From: Candidatus Angelobacter sp. Gp1-AA117
GTDB lineage: Bacteria; Acidobacteriota; Terriglobia; Terriglobales; Acidobacteriaceae
DNA length: 64,000 bases
Reading direction: 5' to 3'
Assembly: GCA_003223515.1 (NCBI GenBank)
Contig: QHVI01000011.1
Location: 52,436-116,435 of the forward strand
Shown: piece after piece, positions 51,933-59,817 of the stretch
Position numbering within the stretch: the stretch's first letter is position 1
How the letters are laid out: every line of letters begins with the position of its first letter
The notes under the pieces: model-generated
Databases searched by the model: none
What the model was told of the DNA's origin: nothing
Seen by the model: only the letters and a program-made list of their open reading frames with translations
Translations under genes and position numbers: made by a program

Positions 51933-52649
51933 ATGGGCTACTTACAACAATTCTTCAGGAACATAGAGACATTTCCTTCCCGCAAGACGGAAACCGTGAA
52001 TCCCGGCGAGGAACAATTGCGTCACGAGCTGGTGCATTTTGGAAAGATGCTGCATACCCAGGGATTCGTCTCCGCCTGTGATGGGAATCTGTCAATCCGC
52101 CTCGACGACCAGCGCGTGATGGTCACGCCCACAGGTATGAGCAAGAGCATGATGTATGCCGAAGACATGGTCATCGTGGACATCGCCGGGAAAAAACTCA
52201 GCGGTTCCTGTAAGCCGAGTAGCGAAATTGCTATGCACCTGACCGTCTACAAGATGCGGCCCGATATAAAAGCGGTCGTACATGCCCATCCCTGCACTGC
52301 CACGGCTTTTGCCTCTTCAGGAATGGCGCTGGATGAGCCGCTTTGTTCGGAAATCGTGATCACCCTGGGCAGCGTGCCACTGGCTCCCTATGCCACGCCC
52401 GGAACCCATGAACTCAGCGATTCGCTGCGACCGTATATTCCCGGCCACGATGCCATCCTCATGGCCAATCATGGAGTCGTGACCTATGCCGGCGATCTTC
52501 TCCACGCCTATATGAAGATGGAAGCCGTGGAGCATTACGCCAAGATCGTGCTGGCCACGCGCCAGCTCGGCTGCCGCAAAGCTCTCGGCACAAACGATCT
52601 GGGCAAGCTGCTCGACGCACGGGAGAAATATATGAGGAATGGGCATTAG
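51933..52649 (+). CDS. Class II aldolase/adducin-family protein
   Basis: 238 residues. The zinc-binding HAHP (in VVHAHPCTATAFASSG) and a later His in MANHGVVTYAGDLLHAYMKMEAVEHYAK, plus SACDGNLSIRLDDQRVMVTPTGMSKSMM at the N-terminal active site. These match fuculose-1-phosphate or related aldolases; the substrate is not clear. A possible sugar role fits with the MFS transporter downstream (180-bp gap). Confidence 0.88.
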   Translation: MGYLQQFFRNIETFPSRKTETVNPGEEQLRHELVHFGKMLHTQGFVSACDGNLSIRLDDQRVMVTPTGMSKSMMYAEDMVIVDIAGKKLSGSCKPSSEIAMHLTVYKMRPDIKAVVHAHPCTATAFASSGMALDEPLCSEIVITLGSVPLAPYATPGTHELSDSLRPYIPGHDAILMANHGVVTYAGDLLHAYMKMEAVEHYAKIVLATRQLGCRKALGTNDLGKLLDAREKYMRNGH

Positions 52650-52829
52650 GTATTGGCTTTTGGCTCTTGGCTTTTGGCCTCTTAGCTTTGGCTTTAAGAT
52701 TTTCTCTGCGTTCTTTGCGCCCTCCGCGGTAAATCACAGCACGCATCTGCTCGCCTTGCACTTGCGGCCCAACGAGGATGATCAGGGCCTGACTGCTGAG
52801 TGCTGTTTTCCTGCATCTCAGATTAGCGA
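52650..52829. repeat. Spacer with heptad and family A repeats
   Basis: 52650-52690: TTGGCTTTTGGCTCTTGGC then CTCTTAGCTTTGGC. 52692-52735: tctgcgttctttgcgccctc then cgcggtaaatc (family A, reverse). 52790-52810: CTGCTGAGTGCTG. No gene. Confidence 0.6.
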
Positions 52830-54263
52830 ATGCCGCGGATCATTGAGACTAATATCCCTGCCCGCCTGGATCGCCTGCCATGGAGCAGATGGCACTGGCT
52901 GATCGTGACCGCCCTGGGCATCACCTGGGTGCTCGATGGCCTGGAGGTTACCCTTGCGGGAGCCGTTGGCGGCGTGCTCACCCGCCCCGATACTCTGGGG
53001 CTGAACGAGGCCCAGGTCGGCGCAAGCGCTACTGCTTATCTCTTCGGCGCAGTGATTGGCGCAGTTATTTTCGGATACAGCACCGACCGCCTGGGACGCA
53101 AGCGCTTGTTCATCGTCACGCTGGCGGTATACCTGTGTGCCACTGCACTGACTGCATTTTCCTGGAGCTTTGCTTCTTACACATTGTTTCGCGCACTTAC
53201 AGGCGCAGGGATTGGTGGAGAATACGCCGCCATTAATTCAGCCATTGATGAATTAATTCCGGCGCGGGTGCGCGGACACGTAGACCTCATTATCAATGGC
53301 ACCTTCTGGATCGGTGCTGCCATTGGCTCGGGCGCGACCATAGTCTTGCTCGATACCGGAATTGTTTCCATCGCGCTGGGCTGGAGACTCGCGTTCGGCA
53401 TTGGCGCGGTTCTTGGTGCGATCATTATCTTCTTGCGTCACTTTGTCCCGGAAAGTCCACGCTGGCTCATGATTCATGGCCATGAGCATGCGGCTCATGA
53501 AATTGTGGCCAGGGTCGAGAAGCAGGTAACTTCCAATCCGGAGAATTTGCCGGTACCGCAAGGCACAATCAAGATTGAGAGCCGCACTCATACCCCGTTA
53601 TCAGAAATCTGGAATGCCATGGTGCATGAGCACCGCCGCCGTTCACTTCTGGGTCTGGCGCTGATGACCTCGCAGGCATTTTTCTACAATGCTATCTTTT
53701 TCACCTATGCCCTGGTGCTCATCACCTTTTATGGTGTGCCCGCGCAGAAGGTCGGCCTGTATCTTTTTCCATTCGCTCTGGGCAATTTTCTGGGGCCCTT
53801 AGTGCTGGGAAAATTATTCGATAGTGTAGGGCGCAAGCAGATGATCACCATCACCTATGCGCTTTCAGGCGTGCTATTGGCGCTGAGCGGCTGGCTTTTT
53901 CACCAGGGCCTGCTCACCGCAAAAACGCAGGCCCTGGCATGGACGGTTATCTTCTTCGTGGCTTCAGCGGCGGCCAGCTCCGCTTATCTTACGGTCAGTG
54001 AAATTTTTCCTCTGGAAATTCGTGGACTGGCAATTGCCGTCTTCTATGCCTTGGGCACGCTGGTTGGAGGCGTTGCCGCTCCTTTTATCTTTGGGCTATT
54101 GATCCAGACTCACTCACGCACCCCGCTCCTGTATGGATACCTCGCCGGCGCCGCATTGATGATCGCCGCTGCCGCAATCGAAGCCTTCATCGGCGTGAAA
54201 GCTGAACGAACCTCTCTCGAAACTATATCTAACCCGCTTTCGGCAAGATTTGACTTGCAGTGA
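52830..54263 (+). CDS. MFS transporter, sugar-porter-like
   Basis: 477 residues, about 12 membrane helices. MFS signature motifs between helices 2-3 (GYSTDRLGRKRLFIVTLAV) and after helix 6 (ARVEKQVTSNPENLPVP region), and a second-half repeat LGKLFDSVGRKQMITITYALSG. The pattern with GYSTDRLGRKR and FVPESPRWLMIHGHEHAA fits the sugar-porter subgroup, though acids and aromatics are also transported by relatives. It follows the aldolase gene, so uptake of a sugar-type substrate is plausible (inference). The start lacks a clear ribosome site. Confidence 0.88.
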   Translation: MPRIIETNIPARLDRLPWSRWHWLIVTALGITWVLDGLEVTLAGAVGGVLTRPDTLGLNEAQVGASATAYLFGAVIGAVIFGYSTDRLGRKRLFIVTLAVYLCATALTAFSWSFASYTLFRALTGAGIGGEYAAINSAIDELIPARVRGHVDLIINGTFWIGAAIGSGATIVLLDTGIVSIALGWRLAFGIGAVLGAIIIFLRHFVPESPRWLMIHGHEHAAHEIVARVEKQVTSNPENLPVPQGTIKIESRTHTPLSEIWNAMVHEHRRRSLLGLALMTSQAFFYNAIFFTYALVLITFYGVPAQKVGLYLFPFALGNFLGPLVLGKLFDSVGRKQMITITYALSGVLLALSGWLFHQGLLTAKTQALAWTVIFFVASAAASSAYLTVSEIFPLEIRGLAIAVFYALGTLVGGVAAPFIFGLLIQTHSRTPLLYGYLAGAALMIAAAAIEAFIGVKAERTSLETISNPLSARFDLQ

Positions 54264-54310
54264 TATATCAGCGGTAATCCGTTCACCAGCGTTATCAGCG
54301 GTAAGATTTA
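54264..54310. repeat. TCAGCG 9-nt-period repeat
   Basis: tatatcagcggtaatccgtt then caccagcgttatcagcggta, same style as 48124-48160. Confidence 0.55.
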
Positions 54311-54442
54311 TTTCCATCCCCCGGAACAACGTTGCTGAATGCTGTTTTTCCTGGCCAGCACGGCACCTGAAGACGGCATCTAATAAACACATAGGCCACT
54401 TCTGTCTCTAACTCAGAAAACCAAGCGATGGGAGAATATTGA

Positions 54443-54832
54443 ATGAAACGCGTACTAACACTGTTATTCGCATTCCTGCTTACAACTTCGATGGCGCTGG
54501 TTGCCCAGACCGACAGCGGCAACGCCGGTAAGCAGGACAAGCAGGACAAGAAAGTCGCCAAGGCGGAAAAGAAGGAAGCCAAGGCTGCGGAAAAAGACAA
54601 AGCCATGAGCCTGACCGGCTGGATCAAGACTGAAAATGGCAAGCCGGTATTCGTGAATGATAAAGACAAAGCCTCATGGAACATTTCCAATCCTGATGCC
54701 GTGCAGGGCCATGATGGACACCATGTAAAAGTGAAGGCCAAGCTCAATGAATCTGATCACTCGGTAAACATCGAAAAAGTGACAATGCTGCGCAAGAGCA
54801 AGCAGGCTGGTGAGGAAAAGAAAGGAAAATAA
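54443..54832 (+). CDS. Small secreted Lys-rich protein (DUF5818-like?)
   Basis: 129 residues. Signal peptide MKRVLTLLFAFLLTTSMALV, then a strongly charged spacer (about 22-50, KQDKQDKKVAKAEKKEAKA), then a small domain: MSLTGWIKTENGKPVFVNDKDKASWNISNPDAVQGHDGHHVKVKAKLN. The GW-containing domain looks like DUF5818 proteins of Acidobacteriota, but this is only by resemblance. Probably periplasmic; function unknown. A good terminator follows. Confidence 0.7.
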   Translation: MKRVLTLLFAFLLTTSMALVAQTDSGNAGKQDKQDKKVAKAEKKEAKAAEKDKAMSLTGWIKTENGKPVFVNDKDKASWNISNPDAVQGHDGHHVKVKAKLNESDHSVNIEKVTMLRKSKQAGEEKKGK

Positions 54833-54845
54833 ATTCCATCCTGCA

Positions 54846-54880
54846 CAAAGGCGGGGTACCATGCTCCGCCTTTGTTTTTT
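54846..54880 (+). terminator. Intrinsic terminator
   Basis: CAAAGGCGG / CCGCCTTTG around an 11-nt loop, with a TTTTTT tail, after the small secreted-protein gene. Confidence 0.85.
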
Positions 54881-55016
54881 GCATTCCTGATCTGCTACCT
54901 GCGCGCCCCTGGCATCCCTAGCGGTAAATCCGGATCAATCACAGTTGACCAAAACGCACTCCATCCAATAGAAATGATTGTTTGGCCTTATCCAGCCATT
55001 TTGAAGAGGGACACCC

Positions 55017-57143
55017 ATGAGCAACCTCGTCCAAGTCTCCAAAAATAACGACATTGCCGTTATCACGATCAACAATCCGCCGGTCAATGCGCTCAGCCCG
55101 GGAGTGCCGGAAGGGATCTCTGAAGCGATCGACCAGATCAATGCCGATAACAGCGTGCGGGCGGCGGTAGTGATCGGTAGTGGCCGCACATTCATCGCCG
55201 GAGCAGACATCAAGGAATTCGAGAAAATCACCTCCGGACAGAACCAGCGCGGCGTCGGGCTGCTGCCATTGCTGCTGAAGATTGAGGACAGCCGCAAGCC
55301 GGTGGTCATGGCCATCCATGGCACAGCCTTTGGGGGTGGCCTCGAAGTGGCCATGGCCGGACACTACCGCGTGGCCTCGCCGGACGGGCAGGTCGGCCAG
55401 CCTGAAGTAAAACTCGGTATCATTCCGGGGGCCGGCGGCACACAGCGTTTGCCGCGCCTTGCCGGAGTGGCTAAAGCAGTGGAGATGTGCGCCGGCGGAA
55501 ATCCGGTGAAGGCTCCGGAGGCGGCGAAGATCGGGATCATCGACCGTGTGATCGAAGGTGATCTGCTGAGCGGCGCCGTTGCCTTTGCGCGGGAGATTGC
55601 AGGAAAGGCTGCACCTAAAACCCGCGAGCGCAATGAAAAGCTGGGCACAGCCGAGCAGAACCAGCCCATCTTTACTGCCGCCCGCGAGAACGCGAGCAAG
55701 AAGCAGCGCAACATGATGGCCCCGCAGGCTGCCATCCATGCAGTTGAATACGCCACCAGGCTGCCTTTCGATCAGGGCTGCGAGATGGAGGCCAGGCTAT
55801 TTAAGGAGTGCCTGTTTTCCGACCAGTCAAAAGCTCTTATTCATGTCTTCTTTGGAGAGCGCGAGGTCGCGAAGGTTCCCGATATTCCCAAAGAGACGCC
55901 CATCATCCCGGTCAACAGCGTCGCCGTAGTAGGCGCAGGAACCATGGGCGGCGGCATTGCCATGGTGTTTGCCAATGCCGGGATTCCTGTCCTGCTCAAA
56001 GAAGCCGATCAGGCCGCTCTTGATCGCGGGCTGGCCACCATTCAGAAGAATTATGCCAACTCCGTGAAGCGCGGCCGCTTTACGCAGGAATATGTAGATC
56101 AACGCCTCAAGCTGATCAAGCCCACGCTCAGCTATGACGACTTTGGCAATGTAGATATGGTTGTTGAAGCGGTCTTTGAGGGCATGGCTCTCAAGAAAGA
56201 AGTCTTCAAGGAACTCGACCGCGTATGCAAACAGGGGGCCATCCTGGCCAGCAACACTTCCACGCTTAATATCGATGAAATCGCCGCTTCTACTTCGCGC
56301 CCCCAGGCAGTGATTGGAACTCACTTCTTCAGCCCCGCCAACGTGATGCGGCTGCTGGAGATTGTGCGCGGCAAAGCTACTGGTAAAGACGTGATTGCTA
56401 CCTGTATGCAGCTTTCCAAGAAGCTGGGCAAGGTCGGAGTGCTGGTGGGCAATTGCCGTGGATTCGTCGGCAACCGCATGTTCCATCCTTACCGGCGTGA
56501 GGCCCAGTTCCTGGTGGAAGAAGGCGCAACCGTAGAAGCCGTGGACAAGGCGCTCTACGATTTCGGCATGGCCATGGGCCCGCTGGCTACGGGAGACCTC
56601 GCCGGTCTGGATGTCGGCTGGCGCATACGCAAGGAATACCGCCACCTGGAAAAACCGGGTGTGCGGCAGCCGATGGCGGAAGATCGTCTCTGCGAGCAGG
56701 GGCGTTATGGCCAGAAAACCGGAGCCGGATGGTACAAGTATGACGAGAACCGCCGTGCTATTCCTGATCCTGAAGTAGAACGCCTTGTGCGCCAGGGGGC
56801 CGCCGAAGCGAATATTCCTCAGCGCCAGATCTCTGCGCAGGAAATCGTAGACCGCTGCATTTACGCGCTGGTCAACGAGGGAGCGCGCATCCTGGAAGAA
56901 GGCTTCGCGCTGCGCTCCATAGATATCGACATTATTTATCTTAACGGATACGGATTCCCTGCTTATCGCGGCGGGCCGATGAAGTATGCCGATACAGTGG
57001 GATTGAAGAAGGTCTACGAGCAAATTCAGGAATTCCACCGGCAGCACGGCGAGACGTGGGAACCAGCTCCGCTGCTCAAACGCTTAGCTGAAGAAAGTAA
57101 GACTTTCGCCGATTTCAATAAGGAAAAGAGCGCCAGCGCGTAA
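55017..57143 (+). CDS. FadB-type enoyl-CoA hydratase / 3-hydroxyacyl-CoA dehydrogenase
   Basis: 708 residues. N-terminal crotonase domain (about 1-190): [29 protein letters not shown] with the oxyanion turn, [37 protein letters not shown] end. NAD-binding domain from about 300 ([21 protein letters not shown]) and two 3HCDH C-terminal domains ([44 protein letters not shown]). It carries out hydration and oxidation steps of fatty acid beta-oxidation; the partner thiolase (FadA) is not adjacent. TTGAAGAGGG precedes the start. Confidence 0.95.
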   Translation: MSNLVQVSKNNDIAVITINNPPVNALSPGVPEGISEAIDQINADNSVRAAVVIGSGRTFIAGADIKEFEKITSGQNQRGVGLLPLLLKIEDSRKPVVMAIHGTAFGGGLEVAMAGHYRVASPDGQVGQPEVKLGIIPGAGGTQRLPRLAGVAKAVEMCAGGNPVKAPEAAKIGIIDRVIEGDLLSGAVAFAREIAGKAAPKTRERNEKLGTAEQNQPIFTAARENASKKQRNMMAPQAAIHAVEYATRLPFDQGCEMEARLFKECLFSDQSKALIHVFFGEREVAKVPDIPKETPIIPVNSVAVVGAGTMGGGIAMVFANAGIPVLLKEADQAALDRGLATIQKNYANSVKRGRFTQEYVDQRLKLIKPTLSYDDFGNVDMVVEAVFEGMALKKEVFKELDRVCKQGAILASNTSTLNIDEIAASTSRPQAVIGTHFFSPANVMRLLEIVRGKATGKDVIATCMQLSKKLGKVGVLVGNCRGFVGNRMFHPYRREAQFLVEEGATVEAVDKALYDFGMAMGPLATGDLAGLDVGWRIRKEYRHLEKPGVRQPMAEDRLCEQGRYGQKTGAGWYKYDENRRAIPDPEVERLVRQGAAEANIPQRQISAQEIVDRCIYALVNEGARILEEGFALRSIDIDIIYLNGYGFPAYRGGPMKYADTVGLKKVYEQIQEFHRQHGETWEPAPLLKRLAEESKTFADFNKEKSASA

Positions 57144-57149
57144 AAGGCA

Positions 57150-57295
57150 TTAACTGCAGAGGACGCAAAGGAACGAAGAGGAAGCAAGAAAAAAGAAAAC
57201 CTCAACCCAATGAACTGATCTGTGGAATCTGTGTGATCAGTGTCCTCTGTGTTGAGGTTCTTCAGTGTTAATTTGCGTTCATCAGCGGCGAACAA
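57150..57295. repeat. Family A and related repeats after the FadB-type gene
   Basis: 57150-57190: taactgcagaggacgcaaag then gaacgaagaggaagc. 57219-57260: ctgtggaatctgtgtgatca then gtgtcctctgtg. 57270-57290: gcgttcatcagcggc. No gene. Confidence 0.6.
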
Positions 57296-57339
57296 GTTCT
57301 ATGCTGCAAGCGCGCCTGCTTCCGGCTGCAGCATCACCT

Positions 57340-58531
57340 TTACCATCCCGGCGTTCTTTTGTCGAAGAGCTTGTACGCCTGGATCACGTCGGTCATCGGT
57401 TCCACCTGCGTGAGCACCTCGGTGGGATCGATCACGCCGGTACGCACCATCTCCAGCAGTTTGGGGATGTATTTGCGGTGATGGCAGTTTCCCATTTTGA
57501 CGGTAATGTTCTTGTTCATGGCCGAGCCAATCGCAAAGCTATGCACCATCTCGGAGTAGACGCCAATAATCGAGAGGGTGCCGGCCTTGGCTATCGATTC
57601 CACGGCCCAGTCAAGCGCCTGCGTGGGCGCGTCTCCGGCATGCCAGTTATCGCCGCGCGGACTCTCTTTCAGCATGGTGGTCTTCCAGCGTTCCATGCGG
57701 TGACGCGGTGCTTTGAGCAATCCTTTCTTTGCGCCCGGTCCATGATGAGGACGGTTAGCATCGACGCCGACGCAATCAATGGCACGATCCACGCCGATTC
57801 CACCAGTGAACCCTTTGATCGCCTGCACCGGATCTTCCTGCTCAAAGTTGATGATCTCCGCGCCCTGCTCGCGTGCCATCTCCAGGCGGCTGGGAATGGC
57901 ATCGATGGCGAAGATGCGTCCGGCGTTGAGCAGGCGGGCGCTGGCAATGGCAAACTGCCCGACCGGGCCACAGCCGAAAACCGCAACCGTGGCGCCCGGA
58001 TGAATGCAAGCCAGATCGGCAGCCATGTACCCGGTGGGGAAAATGTCTGACAGCAGAATCGCTTCGTCATCCAGAATATCTTCCGGCAGCTTCACCAGAT
58101 TGATGTTGGCAAAGGGCACGCGGACAAACTCCGCCTGCATTCCATTAAATGGGCCGGTGGTTGCCGGGCCGCCATAGAAGGCAGTGCCGGCCGCGGGGCC
58201 ATTGGGGTTGGCATTGTCGCATTGGGCATAATATCCGGCGCGACAATAAGAGCAGTTGCCGCAGGCGATTGTCGAGGGCACCACCACGCGATCTCCCGGT
58301 TTGAAATTGCGCACTGCGCTGCCGAGTTCCTCGACCACACCCACGCCTTCATGGCCCAGAATCGTTTCCGGGTATCATGCCGGGCATGGTGCCGCGCACC
58401 ATGTGCAAATCAGTTCCGCAAATCGCACTGGCGGTAATCCGCACAATGGCATCATTGGGCTTTTGAATCTTTGGTTCAGGAACATTCTCCAGGCGAATAT
58501 CGCCGATTCCGCGAAAAACAACTGCCTTCAT
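57340..58531 (-). pseudogene. Zinc-dependent alcohol dehydrogenase, frameshifted (paralogue of 34670-35869)
   Basis: Start ATG 58531 follows AGGAGG. N-terminal frame: MKAVVFRGIGDIRLENVPEP ... ASAICGTDLHMVRGTMPGMI, then out of frame at a run of three A (TTT 58365-58367 on the plus strand); one fewer base lets it continue GTILGHEG into the rest, GDRVVVPSTIACGNCSYCRAG, structural Cys, and [20 protein letters not shown] for NAD. The rest is complete to the end. It is the same formaldehyde-dehydrogenase-like type as the intact copy at 34670-35869. Possibly a sequence error. Confidence 0.82.
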
Positions 58532-58686
58532 CTTGCCTCCTGCAAATTCATTGTTGGGATGCCACTGCTTTTGCGCTGGTGGCCATGAATCGCGGCGCAA
58601 CTCTCGCTTTGCGGCAAAACCAGAGGCGGATTTTGCATCTCTACTAAATACCTGCAAGTAACTGACCGACAACGGGAGAACCTGAC

Positions 58687-58965
58687 ATGCTGAAATTTTT
58701 CGCCGGACTCGGCTGTGGGATTGGACTGGGCCTGCTGATTGCACCTGCCGCAGGCAACGAAACACGTAAACAACTGCTCGATCAACTGGAAGACCGAGGC
58801 CTGCCGGTGCGCGACAGTGTGGAACAACTGAAGCGCGTGGGCAAGGAGAAGCTCTCCGACCTACGTGATAAGGCCAGCGATATGGGCTTGCCGCTGGGCA
58901 GCAGCGAACCGGAAGGGGAAAATCTGGGTGACGTCACGATTTACCGGAAAGACAAGACAGCCTGA
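58687..58965 (+). CDS. YtxH-like small membrane-associated protein
   Basis: 92 residues. A short glycine-containing helix at the N-terminus (FFAGLGCGIGLGLLIAPAAG) followed by an amphipathic Lys/Asp/Leu helical region (KQLLDQLEDRG, VEQLKRVGKEKLSDLRDKAS), the YtxH/DUF948-type pattern. GGGAG lies upstream of the ATG. Role unknown; stress or envelope function in relatives. Confidence 0.75.
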   Translation: MLKFFAGLGCGIGLGLLIAPAAGNETRKQLLDQLEDRGLPVRDSVEQLKRVGKEKLSDLRDKASDMGLPLGSSEPEGENLGDVTIYRKDKTA

Positions 58966-58971
58966 AGAAGG

Positions 58972-59051
58972 AAACCTCAACACAGATGACATTGATGAAA
59001 CAGATTACACAGATAGAGCTAAAGAAAATCAGTGTCCATCTGTGGTGAGAT
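58972..59051. repeat. ACAGAT-type degenerate repeats
   Basis: caacacagatgacattgatg then aacagattacacagatagag then cagtgtccatctgtggtga, in the convergent spacer between the YtxH and fur genes. No gene. Confidence 0.5.
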
Positions 59052-59549
59052 TTAGATCAGCTTTCGGCTTGGCTTTTTGCGGCAATCCTCGCATACGCCG
59101 TAAATCTGGAAGGTATGCCGGGTAGCGTCGAAGTGGTATTTGCGGCCGATCTCTTCTTCCAGCTTTCCTACTTCAGGCGAGAAAAACTCCACCGATAATC
59201 CGCAGTCAGTGCAGACCATGTGGTGATGGCTGCGGCGGTTGAACTGGTGTTCGTAGCGGGCCACACCGTCATGGAATGCAACCTCGCTGGCCAGGCCGCA
59301 CTCGGCCAGCAGTTTCAAGGTGCGGTACACGGTGGTGAAGCCGATCTTGGCATCTTTCTTGCGCGCCAGCCGGAAAAGCTCGTCAGTGGAAAGATGATCG
59401 CGGGTTTCAAGAAAGGTGCGCAGAATAGTGTCGCGCTGCTCGGTGTGCTTCAGCCCTACACGCTTGAGATGTTTATAGAAAATCTCCTGGGCTTCGCGCA
59501 TGTCTTCACGCGAAGGCGGCGCATGGTCGTCGATCCGTCGTTGCAGCAT
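59052..59549 (-). CDS. fur: Fur-family metalloregulator
   Basis: 165 residues from ATG 59549 (a TTG at 59558 extends it by 3). Winged-helix domain (about 28-95): HTEQRDTILRTFLETRDHLSTDELFRLARK and FTTVYRTLKLLAECGLAS; then the metal sites HHHMVCTDCG, and CEDC near the C-terminus for structural zinc. It represses iron-uptake or peroxide genes when metal-bound. A perfect Fur-box palindrome 37-63 bp upstream indicates autoregulation. Whether it is Fur or PerR cannot be settled by eye. Confidence 0.9.
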   Translation of the reverse strand: MLQRRIDDHAPPSREDMREAQEIFYKHLKRVGLKHTEQRDTILRTFLETRDHLSTDELFRLARKKDAKIGFTTVYRTLKLLAECGLASEVAFHDGVARYEHQFNRRSHHHMVCTDCGLSVEFFSPEVGKLEEEIGRKYHFDATRHTFQIYGVCEDCRKKPSRKLI

Positions 59550-59585
59550 CTGGGTCAAGAGATAAGTTTAGCGAAGCACAGCGAA

Positions 59586-59612
59586 AATTGAAAATGAAAT
59601 TCATTTTCAATT
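59586..59612. promoter_or_regulatory. Perfect Fur-box palindrome
   Basis: Two 13-bp arms around one central A. The 19-bp core GAAAATGAAATTCATTTTC differs from the classical GATAATGATAATCATTATC at few positions. It lies in the fur/penicillin-acylase divergent spacer, and probably autoregulates fur. Confidence 0.85.
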
Positions 59613-59666
59613 AGAACCATCCTAGTGACTGAACCAAAGGGGTGTCAAGAAATCAAGCGCATCATC

Positions 59667-59790
59667 GGGAATAAATGGCTAATTGGGCCAGGAGTGGGCA
59701 TTCATCCAAACTCCAGGATCATCTACCCAATTGCCCATTATTCATTTACCCATTTCTCTGCCTCCGCAAAATCCCTGATTGTGATTCCCT
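59667..59790. repeat. Family D repeat pair in the fur/acylase spacer
   Basis: ggaataaatggctaattgg and, opposed, acccaattgcccattatt with ttcatttacccatttctc. The arms are near-complementary, as at 28244-28333. No gene in the spacer. Confidence 0.5.
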
Positions 59791-59817
59791 CTCATCTCCC
59801 CGTAAAATTCCCTGCTG

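Noticed and set aside
55827..57047. 406-codon minus-strand frame inside the FadB-type gene
   Set aside because: Antisense of a gene with clear domains; no domain seen in the antisense product.
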